Below, piece by piece: positions 1-10,371 of a stretch of DNA of 64,000 nt (the stretch's first letter is position 1; each line of letters starts with the position of its first letter). The notes below the pieces were generated by a model, which saw only the letters and a program-made list of their open reading frames with translations, was not told the DNA's origin and searched no databases. The translations under genes were made by a program, and so were the position numbers. The stretch is taken from positions 1,364,001-1,428,000 of the forward strand of contig CP074573.1 of the NCBI GenBank assembly GCA_018394295.1, given 5' to 3'. Origin of the DNA: Mycoplasmatota bacterium. Its GTDB lineage: Bacteria > Bacillota_I > Bacilli_A > Haloplasmatales > Haloplasmataceae.

Positions 1-215
1 ACCACTAGGATCAGAATACATTACCGGATTATTCTGACAATAAGCATACATATTATGTCCTAATATATCTCCTACTTCTCCTACTAAACCATCAGCATTA
101 ATAAATCTTCCCCACTCAGGGTTGTAATATCTAGATTGTAAATAGTACCATCCTGTTTCGACATCCTTGTAAAACGAACCCAAATAAATAAGTCTTATTT
201 GTAAAAAATATATTA
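1..215 (-). pseudogene. Orphan Rhs core fragment, runs off the left edge
   Basis: The minus strand reads the Rhs-associated core, with ETGWYYLQSRYYNPEWGRF, then NADG, YAYCQNNPVM and DPSG. The frame can be followed back to about 215 without a start codon or the upstream YD repeats. The main Rhs gene nearby has its own complete copy of this core. This copy is therefore a displaced C-terminal cassette, the known 'orphan tip' arrangement of Rhs loci, and its toxin would lie beyond position 1. Core identity is certain; its being an orphan is inferred from the missing upstream part. Confidence 0.8.
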
Positions 216-216
216 C

Positions 217-247
217 GAAAGATCCAACATATATAATTGGATCTTTC
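217..247 (-). terminator. 11-bp perfect hairpin after the immunity gene
   Basis: GAAAGATCCAA at 217-227 pairs perfectly with TTGGATCTTTC at 237-247, with a 9-nt A/T loop. It lies downstream of the 382-678 gene and could stop its transcription. The T-run is weak, so a repeat-element origin is possible. Confidence 0.5.
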
Positions 248-381
248 TTGTTATTAAAATTCATATTTTCACAATAAGATGACAATTAGTATTTATTCTT
301 TAGTGACCTAAGATTCAGCAATTAAACATGATTTTAATTGTTCTTACATCTTTGTAGTCTCTTATTTCCTTAATTGTAACT

Positions 382-678
382 TTAAAAGTTTATCTTTGGT
401 CTACTATAATCTATTTTTTCAGCATCTAAACAAATTGCTTTCTTATTATTATTTAAAAGATAAAAATTATTAAGCCAGTATACAAATGCTTCCGCCCTAT
501 ATGAGCAATACTTTTTTTCACCATCAATTGTTACCCAATATTTATGGATGATTTTTTTATTAAATAACCACTTAAAAAAAGTTGCTTTTATATTTTCAAT
601 TTCTTCCCATACTGATTCTGGTATATCAATGACATCAGCATCTTCAAATAGTTCATCGAAGAAAACATTTATTACCAT
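382..678 (-). CDS. Candidate immunity protein of the main Rhs toxin
   Basis: A 98-residue acidic soluble protein with no signal peptide or membrane segment. It starts 22 nt after the Rhs stop and has its own AAAGGAG site before the ATG. I recognise no family. In polymorphic toxin loci, the small gene directly behind the toxin tip normally encodes the cognate immunity protein, which binds the toxin in the cytoplasm. That role is inferred from position and size only. The gene is intact although the Rhs gene is broken, as expected if protection against sister cells is still needed. Confidence 0.6.
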   Translation of the reverse strand: MVINVFFDELFEDADVIDIPESVWEEIENIKATFFKWLFNKKIIHKYWVTIDGEKKYCSYRAEAFVYWLNNFYLLNNNKKAICLDAEKIDYSRPKINF

Positions 679-700
679 AGTCGGTCTCCTTTATAATTAA

Positions 701-3700
701 TTACTTATCAAATTTTATCGTTATATGGTCCACAGGTCCGATATAGATGTGAGGTATATTGCTAGCGGGTCCTGGCCTATTAGGGTGTACTTCTGGTCCA
801 TGTTGTGGAATATTAAGTTTATCTGCCCAATCTATAAGTATTTGAGCTTCAGATTCAGTAACCCCAAGTTTTTTTCCCATTTTAGCTAGTTCAATTAATG
901 ATTGCTGGTCTGGAGAAAATCTCTTTGAATCATTTTGTGAGAACATATATCCTGTTGATATTCCTTCTCCATTAAAAACCTCGTGTGTAAATCCTGGTAA
1001 AGTTGTAGAGAACCCTCCTGGTGTGGAATCTATAGGTGGAGAAGAATAACCTCCTGGTGCTGAATCTATAGGCGGAGAAGAAAATCCTCCTGGTGTTGTA
1101 TCAATAGAAGGAAAAGAAAATCCTCCTGGTGTGGAGTTTTCAGATACATAAACGGCTACAATAGCAACAACTGCCACTACTGCTACGACTCCAATTATTG
1201 TCCATCCAACTGGTCCTATACTTAAACCATACCCTAAACCTAATGCAAGAGCTCCGCCACTATATCCTGTTGGATCTACCATCATTACAGGATTATTTTC
1301 ACAATATGCATAGAGATTGTTCCCAAGAATACCACCATTTATTTGACCATCCGCATTGATAAAACGTCCAATCTCAGGATTGTAATATCTAGATTGCAGA
1401 TAATACCAGCCTGTCTCTTCATCATAGCGATAGCCACGGTAACGATATGGATTTACTTTTGCTATATCAAGTTCAGTTTTTTCTGTTCCATCTGCATTGT
1501 ATTCTTTAGTAAGAATGATAATACCCCATGCATCATACTTATACTTTACCACAGTATTCCCATATATCAACTAGTTTTATAATATCTCCTTGTAAATTAG
1601 TAATATAGAAATATTCAGTTCCATTCAGGTTCATACTTAGTAATGTGCCATCAACATCATATGTATAGTAGATTAGGTTTGTCCCATTATCTTCAACTAG
1701 AACTTTATCACCAGCAACAACATATTTTGTTGTTGTTTCATTTCCTGAGCTAGGCTGTATTTTTTTTTCAGTTCTGATACCTTGGTCATTATACTTGTAA
1801 AATGCTTGATAATTATGTCCTTTTACATAAGTAAGTTGTCTTCCATCCCAATCAAATGTCTTAGTATCATAACCATCGATACTTATATCATATAGGTTAG
1901 TCGGATTACCACTATTGTCATATTCAAATATATGTGTTTGAAAATAAGTACCATTTTTAAAGTATTGTATAGAACTTATTTGGTCTTTCCATGCATTATC
2001 ATAGAAATATTTCATATTTTCTTGTGGTACATTAGCTGTACCTTTTGGGTTTCCTACCTTAAAAACAATTTTAAATTCGATATTATAAAATAGACCATCA
2101 GTTGCAGTATATTTTCTATAATAATATCTTTCTTCTGAAGTATTTAAATTTGAGTAAGTCTGTGTAGTAGTCATAATAATTGGCATCTGATTAGCTGCAT
2201 CAAAATAAGTAAAAGACAAAGATGGACTTTCTCCAACACTCAGATTATAAATATCATTGTATTCATTACCACCATTATAATTCATTTTTACAGGGTAATA
2301 TCCTTTACTTGCTTGATAAAATGATGGTATAGTTGGTTCTATATATTCTTCTTGTCCATATAGAAAAGTCTTTGCATCTGTGATATTACCTCTTGTATCA
2401 TAATGGTAATATTTAGTAAAGGACGTATCACCACTATTAATCCATATATCTTCTCTTACAAGCTGATTAAAACCATCATATTGATAATCATATTGATCTA
2501 CTAATGTACCAGTTCCTGTTCTAACCTTAATCGACGTTATATTATGATTTGCATCATAATTATAGAAATGATATTCGTCAGCAGCACCATTTTTTTTATA
2601 GATTATTGAATATACTCTGTTAGTCGCATTTCCCATTGAAGAATCTACAAGATAGTCATCATAACCAATTTGTTTTGTAAATGTATTTGCTCCAATTAAT
2701 AATTCAATATTATCTAGTCTTCTAAGAGAATCCTCTTGGTAATTAATATTTTTTCTAATATCGGTTCCATTAACTTCATAAGTTGTAAAGTCATGTTCTC
2801 CAGTTGTGGAATTATAATGGAAAGATACACCTCTATTTATATTTCCTATCTTATATTCATAACTGCTCACATTTCCACTATCTTAACTATATTTAATTAC
2901 ATTACCATCTTTATCAGTTATATTTTCTAATTGACCAGCTAAATTATATGAATAAAAATAGATGTTATTATTATAGATGTCTTTATATATTGACAACCTT
3001 CCACTAGAATCATAATCGTATTCACTTCTAGTAACTCCATTAAATTTAATTACTTTTACTTGATTCTCGTCATTGTATTCAAAACTGACAATATCACCAT
3101 TACCATAAGTTTGACTATTAATTAAATCAGTATAGTATTTATTCCAATATATATCACCTTCACCATCGGTTTTTTCCAAATAATCGTATGACATAACTAC
3201 TGTATTTGCAATCTTCACTTCTTCAACTTGATCTAAATCATTGTAAATAAACTCGTATTCTAACCCATCTCTAACAATTTTCCATAACTTACCATCTGAG
3301 TTATACTTGTAATTTGAATCAATACCATCACCACTAACAGCATTACTACTTGTAGAATCAAGTCTTCCATACTCATCATAAACAAATGATTGATAATTTC
3401 CTATAGCATCTGTAATGGTTTTTAAAAAACCATTCTGTTGATCAATGTCCATATAGTTTATATTACCAAATTCATCTTTTACTGAATTCAGATACTGATT
3501 ATCAGTAGTGTATGCTATAGATGTTTTAAACCATTTATCCTGTTCATTGATAGGTTTATCTTTATCATATCCAACATAGGTATACTTTAATTGTTTAGTA
3601 ACATCATCATACTCAAATGTTGTTGTAACATTATTTTTTGTTATTTCTTTAATTAAGTGTGTATTAGAATCTCTCTCAATATTAGTTTTAACACCATTAG

Positions 3701-4785
3701 TTGTTACTGATTTTACATGATCACTAGAATCATATTCAATAGTTGTCTCACTAGTATTTTTTATTATTTCTAAATTACCACTTTGTGTGTATGTATAATG
3801 ATTTCCTACATTATCATGGTATAATTGTAAATTGTCAAAATAAGCTGTTCCTTCTCCTTGATATACACCAATTAATGACACATTGTCTGTGAATTGTGGA
3901 ACTTCAAAACTACGCATTTGATATTGCCAATCTTCATTAGAGGAATCAAAAGGCAACCATTTGATTACTACGTCATCTAGGTATCTACCTTCTATTTTAA
4001 CAGTTAAACCAAAAAACCTATTATCAGATTCAAATGGACCATCCCAAATATCTTTATTAGGAACTGAATTAGCTTTAGCCCATCCACCAACCATATAAGT
4101 TTCTCCTATGGTCACTAGATTAGTTATATCTTGGGTAAAAGTTTTCCTTGTGTTTCCATCGCCATTTATAACGATAGATTTTTCACCTAAGATTTCTTGT
4201 AGAATATCTTTTTCTAGATTTATGTATGCTAGACCTGCTCCTTCTACTGTCCATCCTGTTAATCCGCTTTCAAATGAATTATTTGTAATAACATTATATC
4301 TAGTATCAACAAATTCATTAACAATATGAACATTATCAAAATAAACAGTAGAAACACTATCATTTATAAGTTTTATTGTAATAGTTTTACTTGAATGTAA
4401 TCCAAATAATAATTCATACTTATCCCAACCATCTGTACTATGAACTTTATTAATAGTTCCCTTTATATCAGCTGAAATAACATCTATGTAAGCTCCTGGA
4501 GCCCCTCCTGAATTTCTTATCCATGCTTCAACCTTATGAGTACCAGCATTTAAACGAAAACTTTGTGAAGCATAAACAGTTGATGTTACTTTTTCCATCT
4601 TAAGTGAGTGGTTACCAAGTAAAGCTTCGCCAGTAAGATTAGTTAATTCAACGTTTCCATCACTACCTTCATAAATAGTCCAACCACTAAATCCATTTTC
4701 AAACCCATGATTAACTACTGGATTCTGTTGCTTATTTTTTTATTATATCTAAACCAGTAATCCATTTCAAATTTATTATCTTTTT
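701..4785 (-). pseudogene. Rhs/YD-repeat polymorphic toxin gene, broken by three lesions
   Basis: In order, the minus strand encodes two CBM-like lectin modules (FENGFSGWT and FESGLTGWT), a long array of YD repeats, the Rhs core (GWYYLQSRYYNPEIGRF to NPVMMVDPTG), a hydrophobic segment, a 12-residue TPGGF repeat and a C-terminal toxin domain. The toxin part contains SEAQILIDWA, GPEVHPNRPG and HIYIGPVDHI. Lesions: (1) the frame stops near 4785 with no start, signal peptide or usual N-terminal region; (2) an in-frame TAA at 2883-2885 separates IKYS from DSGNVSSYEY; (3) near 1562-1570 the frame shifts between IIKLVD and GNTVVKYKYDAWG. Intact Rhs proteins are much longer and secreted. This one is probably silent unless it serves as a recombination reservoir. 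Confidence 0.85.
1011..1140 (-). repeat. 36-nt tandem repeats encoding a Gly/Pro/Ser linker
   Basis: Four in-frame copies of a 12-residue unit (like TPGGFSSPPIDS) lie between the hydrophobic segment and the toxin domain of the Rhs gene. The DNA copies are very similar, so the number of copies can change by slippage or recombination. The unit probably acts as a flexible linker. Confidence 0.8.
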
Positions 4786-5182
4786 TTATTATAATTTTTG
4801 TTACTAACTTTAGTTAAATAATTTTTAAATTGAATCTTGATGAGATAATTAATTAAACATCTATTCTGTCAACTCAAGCCCTTGTTATTTAATCTCTCTC
4901 TCAAAAACTAAGGGTTTCCTAACATTGATATAATCAGTTTAATAATTGTATGATTTACTCAATGTCGAGAAACTCTTTTGAATTTGGACATTTTTAAGTT
5001 ATAAGTTTCTATTTTTACTATCTTGGCATCAATACCACACTCTCGACCTATGTTTTGATGTAGTGTTGCTAGTTGTACGTGTTAAAATTATTCTGTGCAA
5101 AAGTGTCCCTCTTTTTAATGAGTACCGTGAATTCATTGGTAAATAACTTTTACGCAAAATATTTTATGATTTTTTCACTTTA
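4786..5182. other. Non-coding stretch upstream of the truncated Rhs gene
   Basis: No convincing gene, RNA or repeat seen on either strand. It is probably the junction left when the Rhs N-terminal region was lost. Confidence 0.5.
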
Positions 5183-5800
5183 TTAATTTGAATATTCATT
5201 AATATCGAATTTGCATGCAAAGTATAATTTCATAATGTACTCAGCCAAAATATAGTATACAATGATATATACGATATGAAAAACTATTGTTAAAACTACT
5301 GTACTATTTTCCTCTGATATATTTACACAATTTTTTACAATAAGGAAAGCTATTCCATATCCGAATGTATATTCATAAATTTTTGATTTATATACTTTAT
5401 TTTTTTTATTTCTTGCTATGATTTTCATAATCTTAATACAGCTGATTAAAATAATAAATTGAATTAAAATCGAAATGAAAATAAAAAAATTGGAGTATTG
5501 TAAGACTGAATAAATTAATATATTCATTATTAGTAGCAAAAACAAGCTAGATATCGAACATAATAAAATGTTTCTTTTAATATTTACTTTTTGAAAAATT
5601 AATGAATAAATATTAAATAAAATATACACTACAAACATGTTTATTATGAATAGTTTAAATAATTGATTATTATTCATTAATTGAATAATTAATGCTAAAA
5701 TTACAATTACAATATTAATAATTATTAACGAATAAATTAATTTATTATCAATTTTTTTTCCTCTATTAATAAAGTTTTGTGCTCTAAATTTATCAATCAT
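5183..5800 (-). CDS. Polytopic membrane protein, candidate immunity to the adjacent tip
   Basis: A 205-residue protein with about six hydrophobic helices and short charged loops. It has a strong GAGGAG site before the ATG and starts 28 nt after the Rhs tip gene. I recognise no family. The neighbouring toxin tip ends in long Gly-rich hydrophobic stretches, and membrane-active toxins are usually neutralised by membrane-embedded immunity proteins. That pairing is inferred from gene order and hydrophobicity alone. Confidence 0.6.
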   Translation of the reverse strand: MIDKFRAQNFINRGKKIDNKLIYSLIIINIVIVILALIIQLMNNNQLFKLFIINMFVVYILFNIYSLIFQKVNIKRNILLCSISSLFLLLIMNILIYSVLQYSNFFIFISILIQFIILISCIKIMKIIARNKKNKVYKSKIYEYTFGYGIAFLIVKNCVNISEENSTVVLTIVFHIVYIIVYYILAEYIMKLYFACKFDINEYSN

Positions 5801-5828
5801 TTAACTTCTCCTCTATGTTTCATACCTT

Positions 5829-6518
5829 TTAACCAAAGAGTGCTTCTTTAAGACGATCATCTACATCTGTATTCTCAATTATTATGTAAGTAGCTATTGA
5901 AACTCCCAATCCTACAGGTCCAAGCCATGCAAATCCAAATAACACGCCGGATATTCCTGCATCTACAACAGTGTATCCAAGTTTTTGTCCATTAGATAAT
6001 TTAGGGATATTATAATTGTTATGTACAGATATACCAATATCTACAGCTAATAACCCAATTCCTACACCCTTAGCGACTTTACTGGCAGTTTTAAATCCAT
6101 TAGCATATCTGATTTGTTTATTAGAAAGAGTAAGCAATGCTTCTAACATACTACCTCTACTAAAACTATATACAGAATAATCATCAACACCGTTAACAGA
6201 AATTAATAATAAACTTTTTTCTGCATTTGCAATAATATCATCTGCAGTATTTCTAAGAAGTTTATTACCAAATTTAAACAGTTCATCTGAAACACCTACA
6301 AAATTTGAAACAGTTACAAGATTATCAACTTGTGTAGCCGATGACACGGAACTACCAATATTATCATCACTATTAAAAAACAAACCAGCTACACTCGTTC
6401 CATAAACTTGTGCAATTATTTCTGTATTAGCATTTACAGTGACCGGATTATTAACAGAAAATGTATATTGATTAGCTCCAATAATACTTGATGGTAATAT
6501 CGTAAATATTTTCATCAT
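5829..6518 (-). CDS. Orphan Rhs toxin tip with hydrophobic, possibly membrane-active C-terminus
   Basis: A 229-residue frame beginning ATGATG. The first part resembles neither the Rhs core nor any family I know. From about residue 140 it is dominated by Gly/Ala/Val stretches (KVAKGVGIGLLAVDIGISV, then a second stretch rich in GPVGLG) and ends in a charged tail. The DNA just upstream still encodes Rhs YD sequence but in another frame, so this is a displaced and frameshifted tip. Membrane action is inferred from composition and from the membrane-protein neighbour. Confidence 0.55.
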   Translation of the reverse strand: MMKIFTILPSSIIGANQYTFSVNNPVTVNANTEIIAQVYGTSVAGLFFNSDDNIGSSVSSATQVDNLVTVSNFVGVSDELFKFGNKLLRNTADDIIANAEKSLLLISVNGVDDYSVYSFSRGSMLEALLTLSNKQIRYANGFKTASKVAKGVGIGLLAVDIGISVHNNYNIPKLSNGQKLGYTVVDAGISGVLFGFAWLGPVGLGVSIATYIIIENTDVDDRLKEALFG

Positions 6519-6650
6519 AATAAAAACCGATTAATGTCCCATCAACATCATAGTTGTAGATCATCTCATAAACACCATTTGTTTCGTAGATTACCTTATC
6601 ACCTGAAAGTGTATAATTCGTAGTAACATTATATATTGTCTTGCTTGCTC
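6519..6650 (-). pseudogene. YD-repeat remnant in front of the orphan tip
   Basis: Minus-strand translation gives LSGDKVIYETNG and YNYDVDGTLIGFYYD, which match the YD region of the main Rhs gene just before its core. The frame differs from that of the 5829-6518 gene by one nucleotide. This is the recombination scar that links a foreign tip to Rhs sequence. Confidence 0.75.
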
Positions 6651-6652
6651 TA

Positions 6653-6694
6653 AAGAATCAACTTTATCCTAATAAGGGAACATAGTTGATTCTT
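6653..6694 (-). terminator. Long hairpin between tip locus and upstream gene
   Basis: AAGAATCAACT at 6653-6663 pairs with AGTTGATTCTT at 6684-6694, with an inner partly paired loop. It sits just after the 6779-7255 gene. The better T-run is on the plus strand, so it may act in both directions. Confidence 0.5.
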
Positions 6695-6778
6695 CTTTTT
6701 AATTATTAATCTGTGAATAAGCGGATGCATCAATGAACTAAATTTAGTAAATTACTAAATCAATAAAATTTCTAAACG

Positions 6779-7255
6779 CTATTCTGTAATTCCTAATTTA
6801 TTCATATAGTCAATTGTAGTTTGATCAATTTTAACATTTGGGTTATATGTTTTTATGTATTTGTATATATCTATATGTAACATTTTATAATTTTTCCAAC
6901 CACTATTAATTGTTAATTTAAATCCACTATTATTAATAAGTATTATTTTACGATTTAAATATTTAACTGATGTTATTTCTTCCCATGTAATGCCTCTACT
7001 AAAAAAATTAAAAATTTTAAATTTAAAATTATAATATAATCCGTCTCTATTTAGAGATATTTTCATTAAAAATAACGCTGTAATACTATAAATAATTAAA
7101 ATCCATACAACAAGTAAAATTAATAAATATTCATTGAAATACTCTATTATTAATATATATGTGATTACAATCATAATTAATATATTTAATAAATTAATTG
7201 GTATTAATTTAAATTTATTAGGTTTGTAAATTATCATACATTTATACCTCACCAT
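6779..7255 (-). CDS. Small membrane protein, PH-like tail, candidate immunity protein
   Basis: Up to 158 residues. The second ATG (7237) is better placed behind GGTGAGG than the first, giving 152 residues. Two adjacent hydrophobic helices near the N-terminus are followed by a soluble domain with a beta-rich pattern (GITWEEITSVKYLNRKI), reminiscent of bacterial PH-like domains in small membrane proteins. No family is certain. It lies directly behind toxin debris at 7257-7823, the position of an immunity gene. Confidence 0.5.
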   Translation of the reverse strand: MVRYKCMIIYKPNKFKLIPINLLNILIMIVITYILIIEYFNEYLLILLVVWILIIYSITALFLMKISLNRDGLYYNFKFKIFNFFSRGITWEEITSVKYLNRKIILINNSGFKLTINSGWKNYKMLHIDIYKYIKTYNPNVKIDQTTIDYMNKLGITE

Positions 7256-7256
7256 T

Positions 7257-7823
7257 TTAGTCCATTTCTTTTATATATTGATTGCTCTAATTCATCTATT
7301 TTATTCAATGCAATTATCCCCTGCAGCAGATATTATTAAAGAGGCACCAAAGGTTTCAGGTGCTCTTACTAATCCAGCAGAACAACTGAAGCACCTATAA
7401 AAACACTCCAATTTTAGCAAAGACTGCTAAAGTATGAATTCCTGTCTTTTGTAATCTTTGCCCAATAGTAAGAGTACTATTTTGACTAAACCAAATATTC
7501 CCATAATCTAAAATCATATTCTCCATTGATGAGACAAAACTTATTTTATTTAGTGCTTTAATTGTCTCCCAAAGATTATACCCTTTTTCATATATTTAAA
7601 TGGGTGTGCTTTTTTCATTAATTCATCTTTTTCTAATAAAGTACTAAGTGTAGCTCCAAATACAGTATCTGAAATATTAGAGAGGAGTGATTTACTAGAA
7701 GGTATAGTAAACGAAAATTCTAGAACAGTTTCAAATACTCTTTTATTTCATCATTTGGTTCTGTTATTGCAAGGGTAGTAGCTATTGCCGCAATACATAA
7801 TAAAGCTAATAATATGCTGTTTC
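7257..7823 (-). pseudogene. Frameshifted toxin-tip debris
   Basis: Several short coding-like stretches follow one another in different frames: TVFGATLSTLLEKDELMKKA, then SSMENMILDYGNIWFSQNS, TLTIGQRLQKTGIHTLAVF, and finally NKIDELEQSIYKRNGLKW with a stop. They lie upstream of the small membrane gene in the same order as tip then immunity elsewhere in this locus. Family not recognised. Reading as a decayed toxin is inferred. Confidence 0.45.
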
Positions 7824-7855
7824 CTTGAACCGCCAACCTCTTCCTTACCATGGAA
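7824..7855 (-). other. tRNA-Thr fragment, proposed distal att site of the island
   Basis: CTTGAACCGCCAACCTCTTC and the bases after it, to CCATGGAA, match 31 of 32 positions of the T-loop-to-anticodon part of tRNA-Thr at 25085-25116, in the same orientation. The acceptor side has decayed, so it cannot fold as a tRNA. For integration at a minus-strand tRNA, the displaced 3' fragment should lie to the left, as it does here. Confidence 0.7.
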
Positions 7856-8292
7856 TAAACGCCATATATGTGAGTATAAAGCAGTGTAATACATTGTTAA
7901 GATATATATAAGTTATTTCTTTATTTTAGAAATGATTTATGAGTTTTTCTAGCTATACTTTTATGATGTTTTTTTGTTAATTTGTTGTAAAAGTGTTGTA
8001 AAAAATATTACTAATTTGAATATTTTTAGTAAATAAATATTTATTTTTTTTGTACTTATCTTCTTAAAATGTAATCTAATTATTCTTAAGATCGAAGGTG
8101 TCTTACCTAAATAATGATTTAATTCATTTATAATAGGGTTTACTTTATCGCACTTTACCTATAAAGTAATAATAATTATTAGTATTTCCCATTAAATTAA
8201 TAGATAATTAATTTTATATATATTCTTAAACAAATTAAATTTATCGCTTCCACCTCTATGATTTTATAGAGTTTTTGGCTATTCTGTTACTT
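7856..8292. other. Non-coding left end of the island
   Basis: No gene seen. It holds the paired 11-bp repeats at 7982-8003 and otherwise only A/T-rich sequence. Confidence 0.5.
7982..8003 (+). repeat. Left arm-type repeat pair
   Basis: TTGTTGTAAAA and GTGTTGTAAAA lie end to end with an 11-bp period. The same pair recurs with the same period at 24984-25005 near the other end of the island. Repeats like these bind the N-terminal arm-binding domain of tyrosine integrases. That function is inferred. Confidence 0.55.
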
Positions 8293-10371
8293 TTAATTCA
8301 TAAATTTAGGTAATTGAAAATATACAAGTTCAGGATTGCCCAACAAAATATAAAATACTGACTCAGGAAAAATACCTTTTGATTGAATTACAGCATTTAT
8401 ATACTCTTCCATTTTTTCTTCTTTAGCTATTTCCATCAATCTTTCAATACTATCTTCATATATATGTTTTGGCCTCAATTGGACTCCAGATTTGTTCATC
8501 ATAAATTTCTCTAGTGGCGATTGTCCTCTATTTCTTTGAGTAGCCCATTTCTTTAGTTTCTTAGAGGATTCGATAATTTCCAGGATAGCATTCGTTCCTA
8601 CAACATGGCACCAAATTCTATCCAGAGTATCAAGTTCAGTTCTTCCATTCATGGCCTCACTTATATATGTAATTAATCTATTCATTAGCAATATATTTTT
8701 TTGAACGTGTATCGGGATAAGAGTTCCCATTACACAAATAGCCCCATTTCTAAAGAACAAATCGGATACGTTTATTGCGCCTAGACCTTTTGGACTAACA
8801 TGGCATGCACTCAATAATACTACTTCCGGCACATGAAAATCATTATCATTTCCAAACCAAAGCTCATCGCCAACAAGAATTCCAGTTATTTTCCTATCAG
8901 TATCATAATGACCATGCGCAGAAACAATTAGTATATCAGCATCTTGATTTTTTTTGATAAATTTCTTTAACCTATGTACTGTATTAGTTTCTTCACGAAT
9001 AATTTCAATCTTCTCATCAATACTCCAGAATTTCTCTATGGCACTCCATCCTTCATCAGAGTAGCTTCTTATACTATCATCTTTCTTTAGACATTCTGCA
9101 ATAATTATCTTACATTTATCCAAAATAAGTACATCATTCACTCCTGACAATTCACTTTGATAAATTCTTAATAAGGGAGTCAATCCTTTCCCTGAAATTG
9201 GAGTATAGCAGTTTAAAGGGGATGTCGTACCAGGAAGAATTGCTAAACCAAAAGGCAGCTCAGAAAAGTAGGAGATTTGCTTTGAATTTCTTAATAATTC
9301 AAGTTCAAAACCACTTAATTGAGAAGCCAAAATATCGCCTATTCTTTCCATTGATTTCCAGATGAATTTATTACTAATATTTTCTTTACAATGTTCTTCT
9401 AATTTATATATTATATCGAACAACTCTTTTCCCATATAGCCTAACTCTAGGTATGCTGCGCTCCTAGATATTGCTCTATATAACCCTAAATTTTTTATTG
9501 AAAGTAATTCGATTTCATAGTTGTCTTCTAACCCATCGCCTCTATACCTTTTAGTTTGGATGTTAGGTATACCAGGTAGAGTTACAACCAATGGTTTGAA
9601 ATTTACATTTAAGTTTTTTTTCAATTCAGTTTCATAGAGTCTTTTATTAATTGTTTTGTCTTCAGAAAGTTTCTCTTTAATTGCGGACATTGTTTTTATT
9701 CTAATGTTGTAATTATCAAGAGTACCAGAAACATATTCCAAAATATGATCAACATCTTGACTTTGTACCATAAACTTTTCAAAATCATCATTCTGGATTG
9801 TGTAGAAAAATGCTGGTAATAAATTCAACTCTTTTCCAGAAAGAAATTTATCTAAATTAGGAATATCTATTCTTTCTGAATGCCCATTTTCAAATAAATC
9901 TTGCAAATCTGACCATATTTTCATTGGACTACAAGATCTAAATTCACCGAAAGATTTAATGCCAAGGATAGGTCTAAGCTTAGTATCTAGTTTCACAGCT
10001 TCATCATAGCAACCTTCCTCATATAGCACCAGTGCACCCTCATAATCAATAATACTTTCCATATTCGAAATAGTGTCTACTAAATATTTAGGTAAAAAAA
10101 TAATGCTATGAGACATATTATTTAGTTCTGTTAGCAAGTGAAAAGGGATTTTGAATAAATCTGAAGTATGTCTTGGTAACTGAAAAATCTTTGAAAAAAT
10201 ATCTATGGAATTAAATAGCTCCTTTGGGAGTAAGTGAAATGTATTAGCATTTTTCCTTATCTCCTCCAATGTTCCAATAACAATTGGGTTTATATCCTCT
10301 AGTTCATCTTCTGACATATAAATAACAAAATATGTAAGTCTATTTCTCCTTAAAGACGTCTTATCGTTCAT
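8293..10371 (-). CDS. CHAT-domain cysteine protease
   Basis: 692 residues with a caspase-like CHAT domain in the C-terminal third. The predicted catalytic His is in ILIVSAHGHYD (about residue 482) and the Cys in VVLLSACHVSP (about 523). The N-terminal 450 residues are helical and not recognised; no clear TPR is visible. CHAT proteases cut partner proteins, for example the TPR-CHAT protease of type III-E CRISPR systems. The ATG overlaps the end of the upstream gene by 11 nt, so the two are translationally coupled. Location inside a mobile island suggests a defence or toxin role; the substrate is unknown. Confidence 0.8.
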   Translation of the reverse strand: MNDKTSLRRNRLTYFVIYMSEDELEDINPIVIGTLEEIRKNANTFHLLPKELFNSIDIFSKIFQLPRHTSDLFKIPFHLLTELNNMSHSIIFLPKYLVDTISNMESIIDYEGALVLYEEGCYDEAVKLDTKLRPILGIKSFGEFRSCSPMKIWSDLQDLFENGHSERIDIPNLDKFLSGKELNLLPAFFYTIQNDDFEKFMVQSQDVDHILEYVSGTLDNYNIRIKTMSAIKEKLSEDKTINKRLYETELKKNLNVNFKPLVVTLPGIPNIQTKRYRGDGLEDNYEIELLSIKNLGLYRAISRSAAYLELGYMGKELFDIIYKLEEHCKENISNKFIWKSMERIGDILASQLSGFELELLRNSKQISYFSELPFGLAILPGTTSPLNCYTPISGKGLTPLLRIYQSELSGVNDVLILDKCKIIIAECLKKDDSIRSYSDEGWSAIEKFWSIDEKIEIIREETNTVHRLKKFIKKNQDADILIVSAHGHYDTDRKITGILVGDELWFGNDNDFHVPEVVLLSACHVSPKGLGAINVSDLFFRNGAICVMGTLIPIHVQKNILLMNRLITYISEAMNGRTELDTLDRIWCHVVGTNAILEIIESSKKLKKWATQRNRGQSPLEKFMMNKSGVQLRPKHIYEDSIERLMEIAKEEKMEEYINAVIQSKGIFPESVFYILLGNPELVYFQLPKFMN

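Noticed and set aside
7800-7900. A peptide MVRKRLAVQGNSILLALLCI on the minus strand that looks like a signal sequence
   Set aside because: It reads through the tRNA-derived repeat, has no binding site and soon hits frameshifts. The tRNA match is the better explanation.
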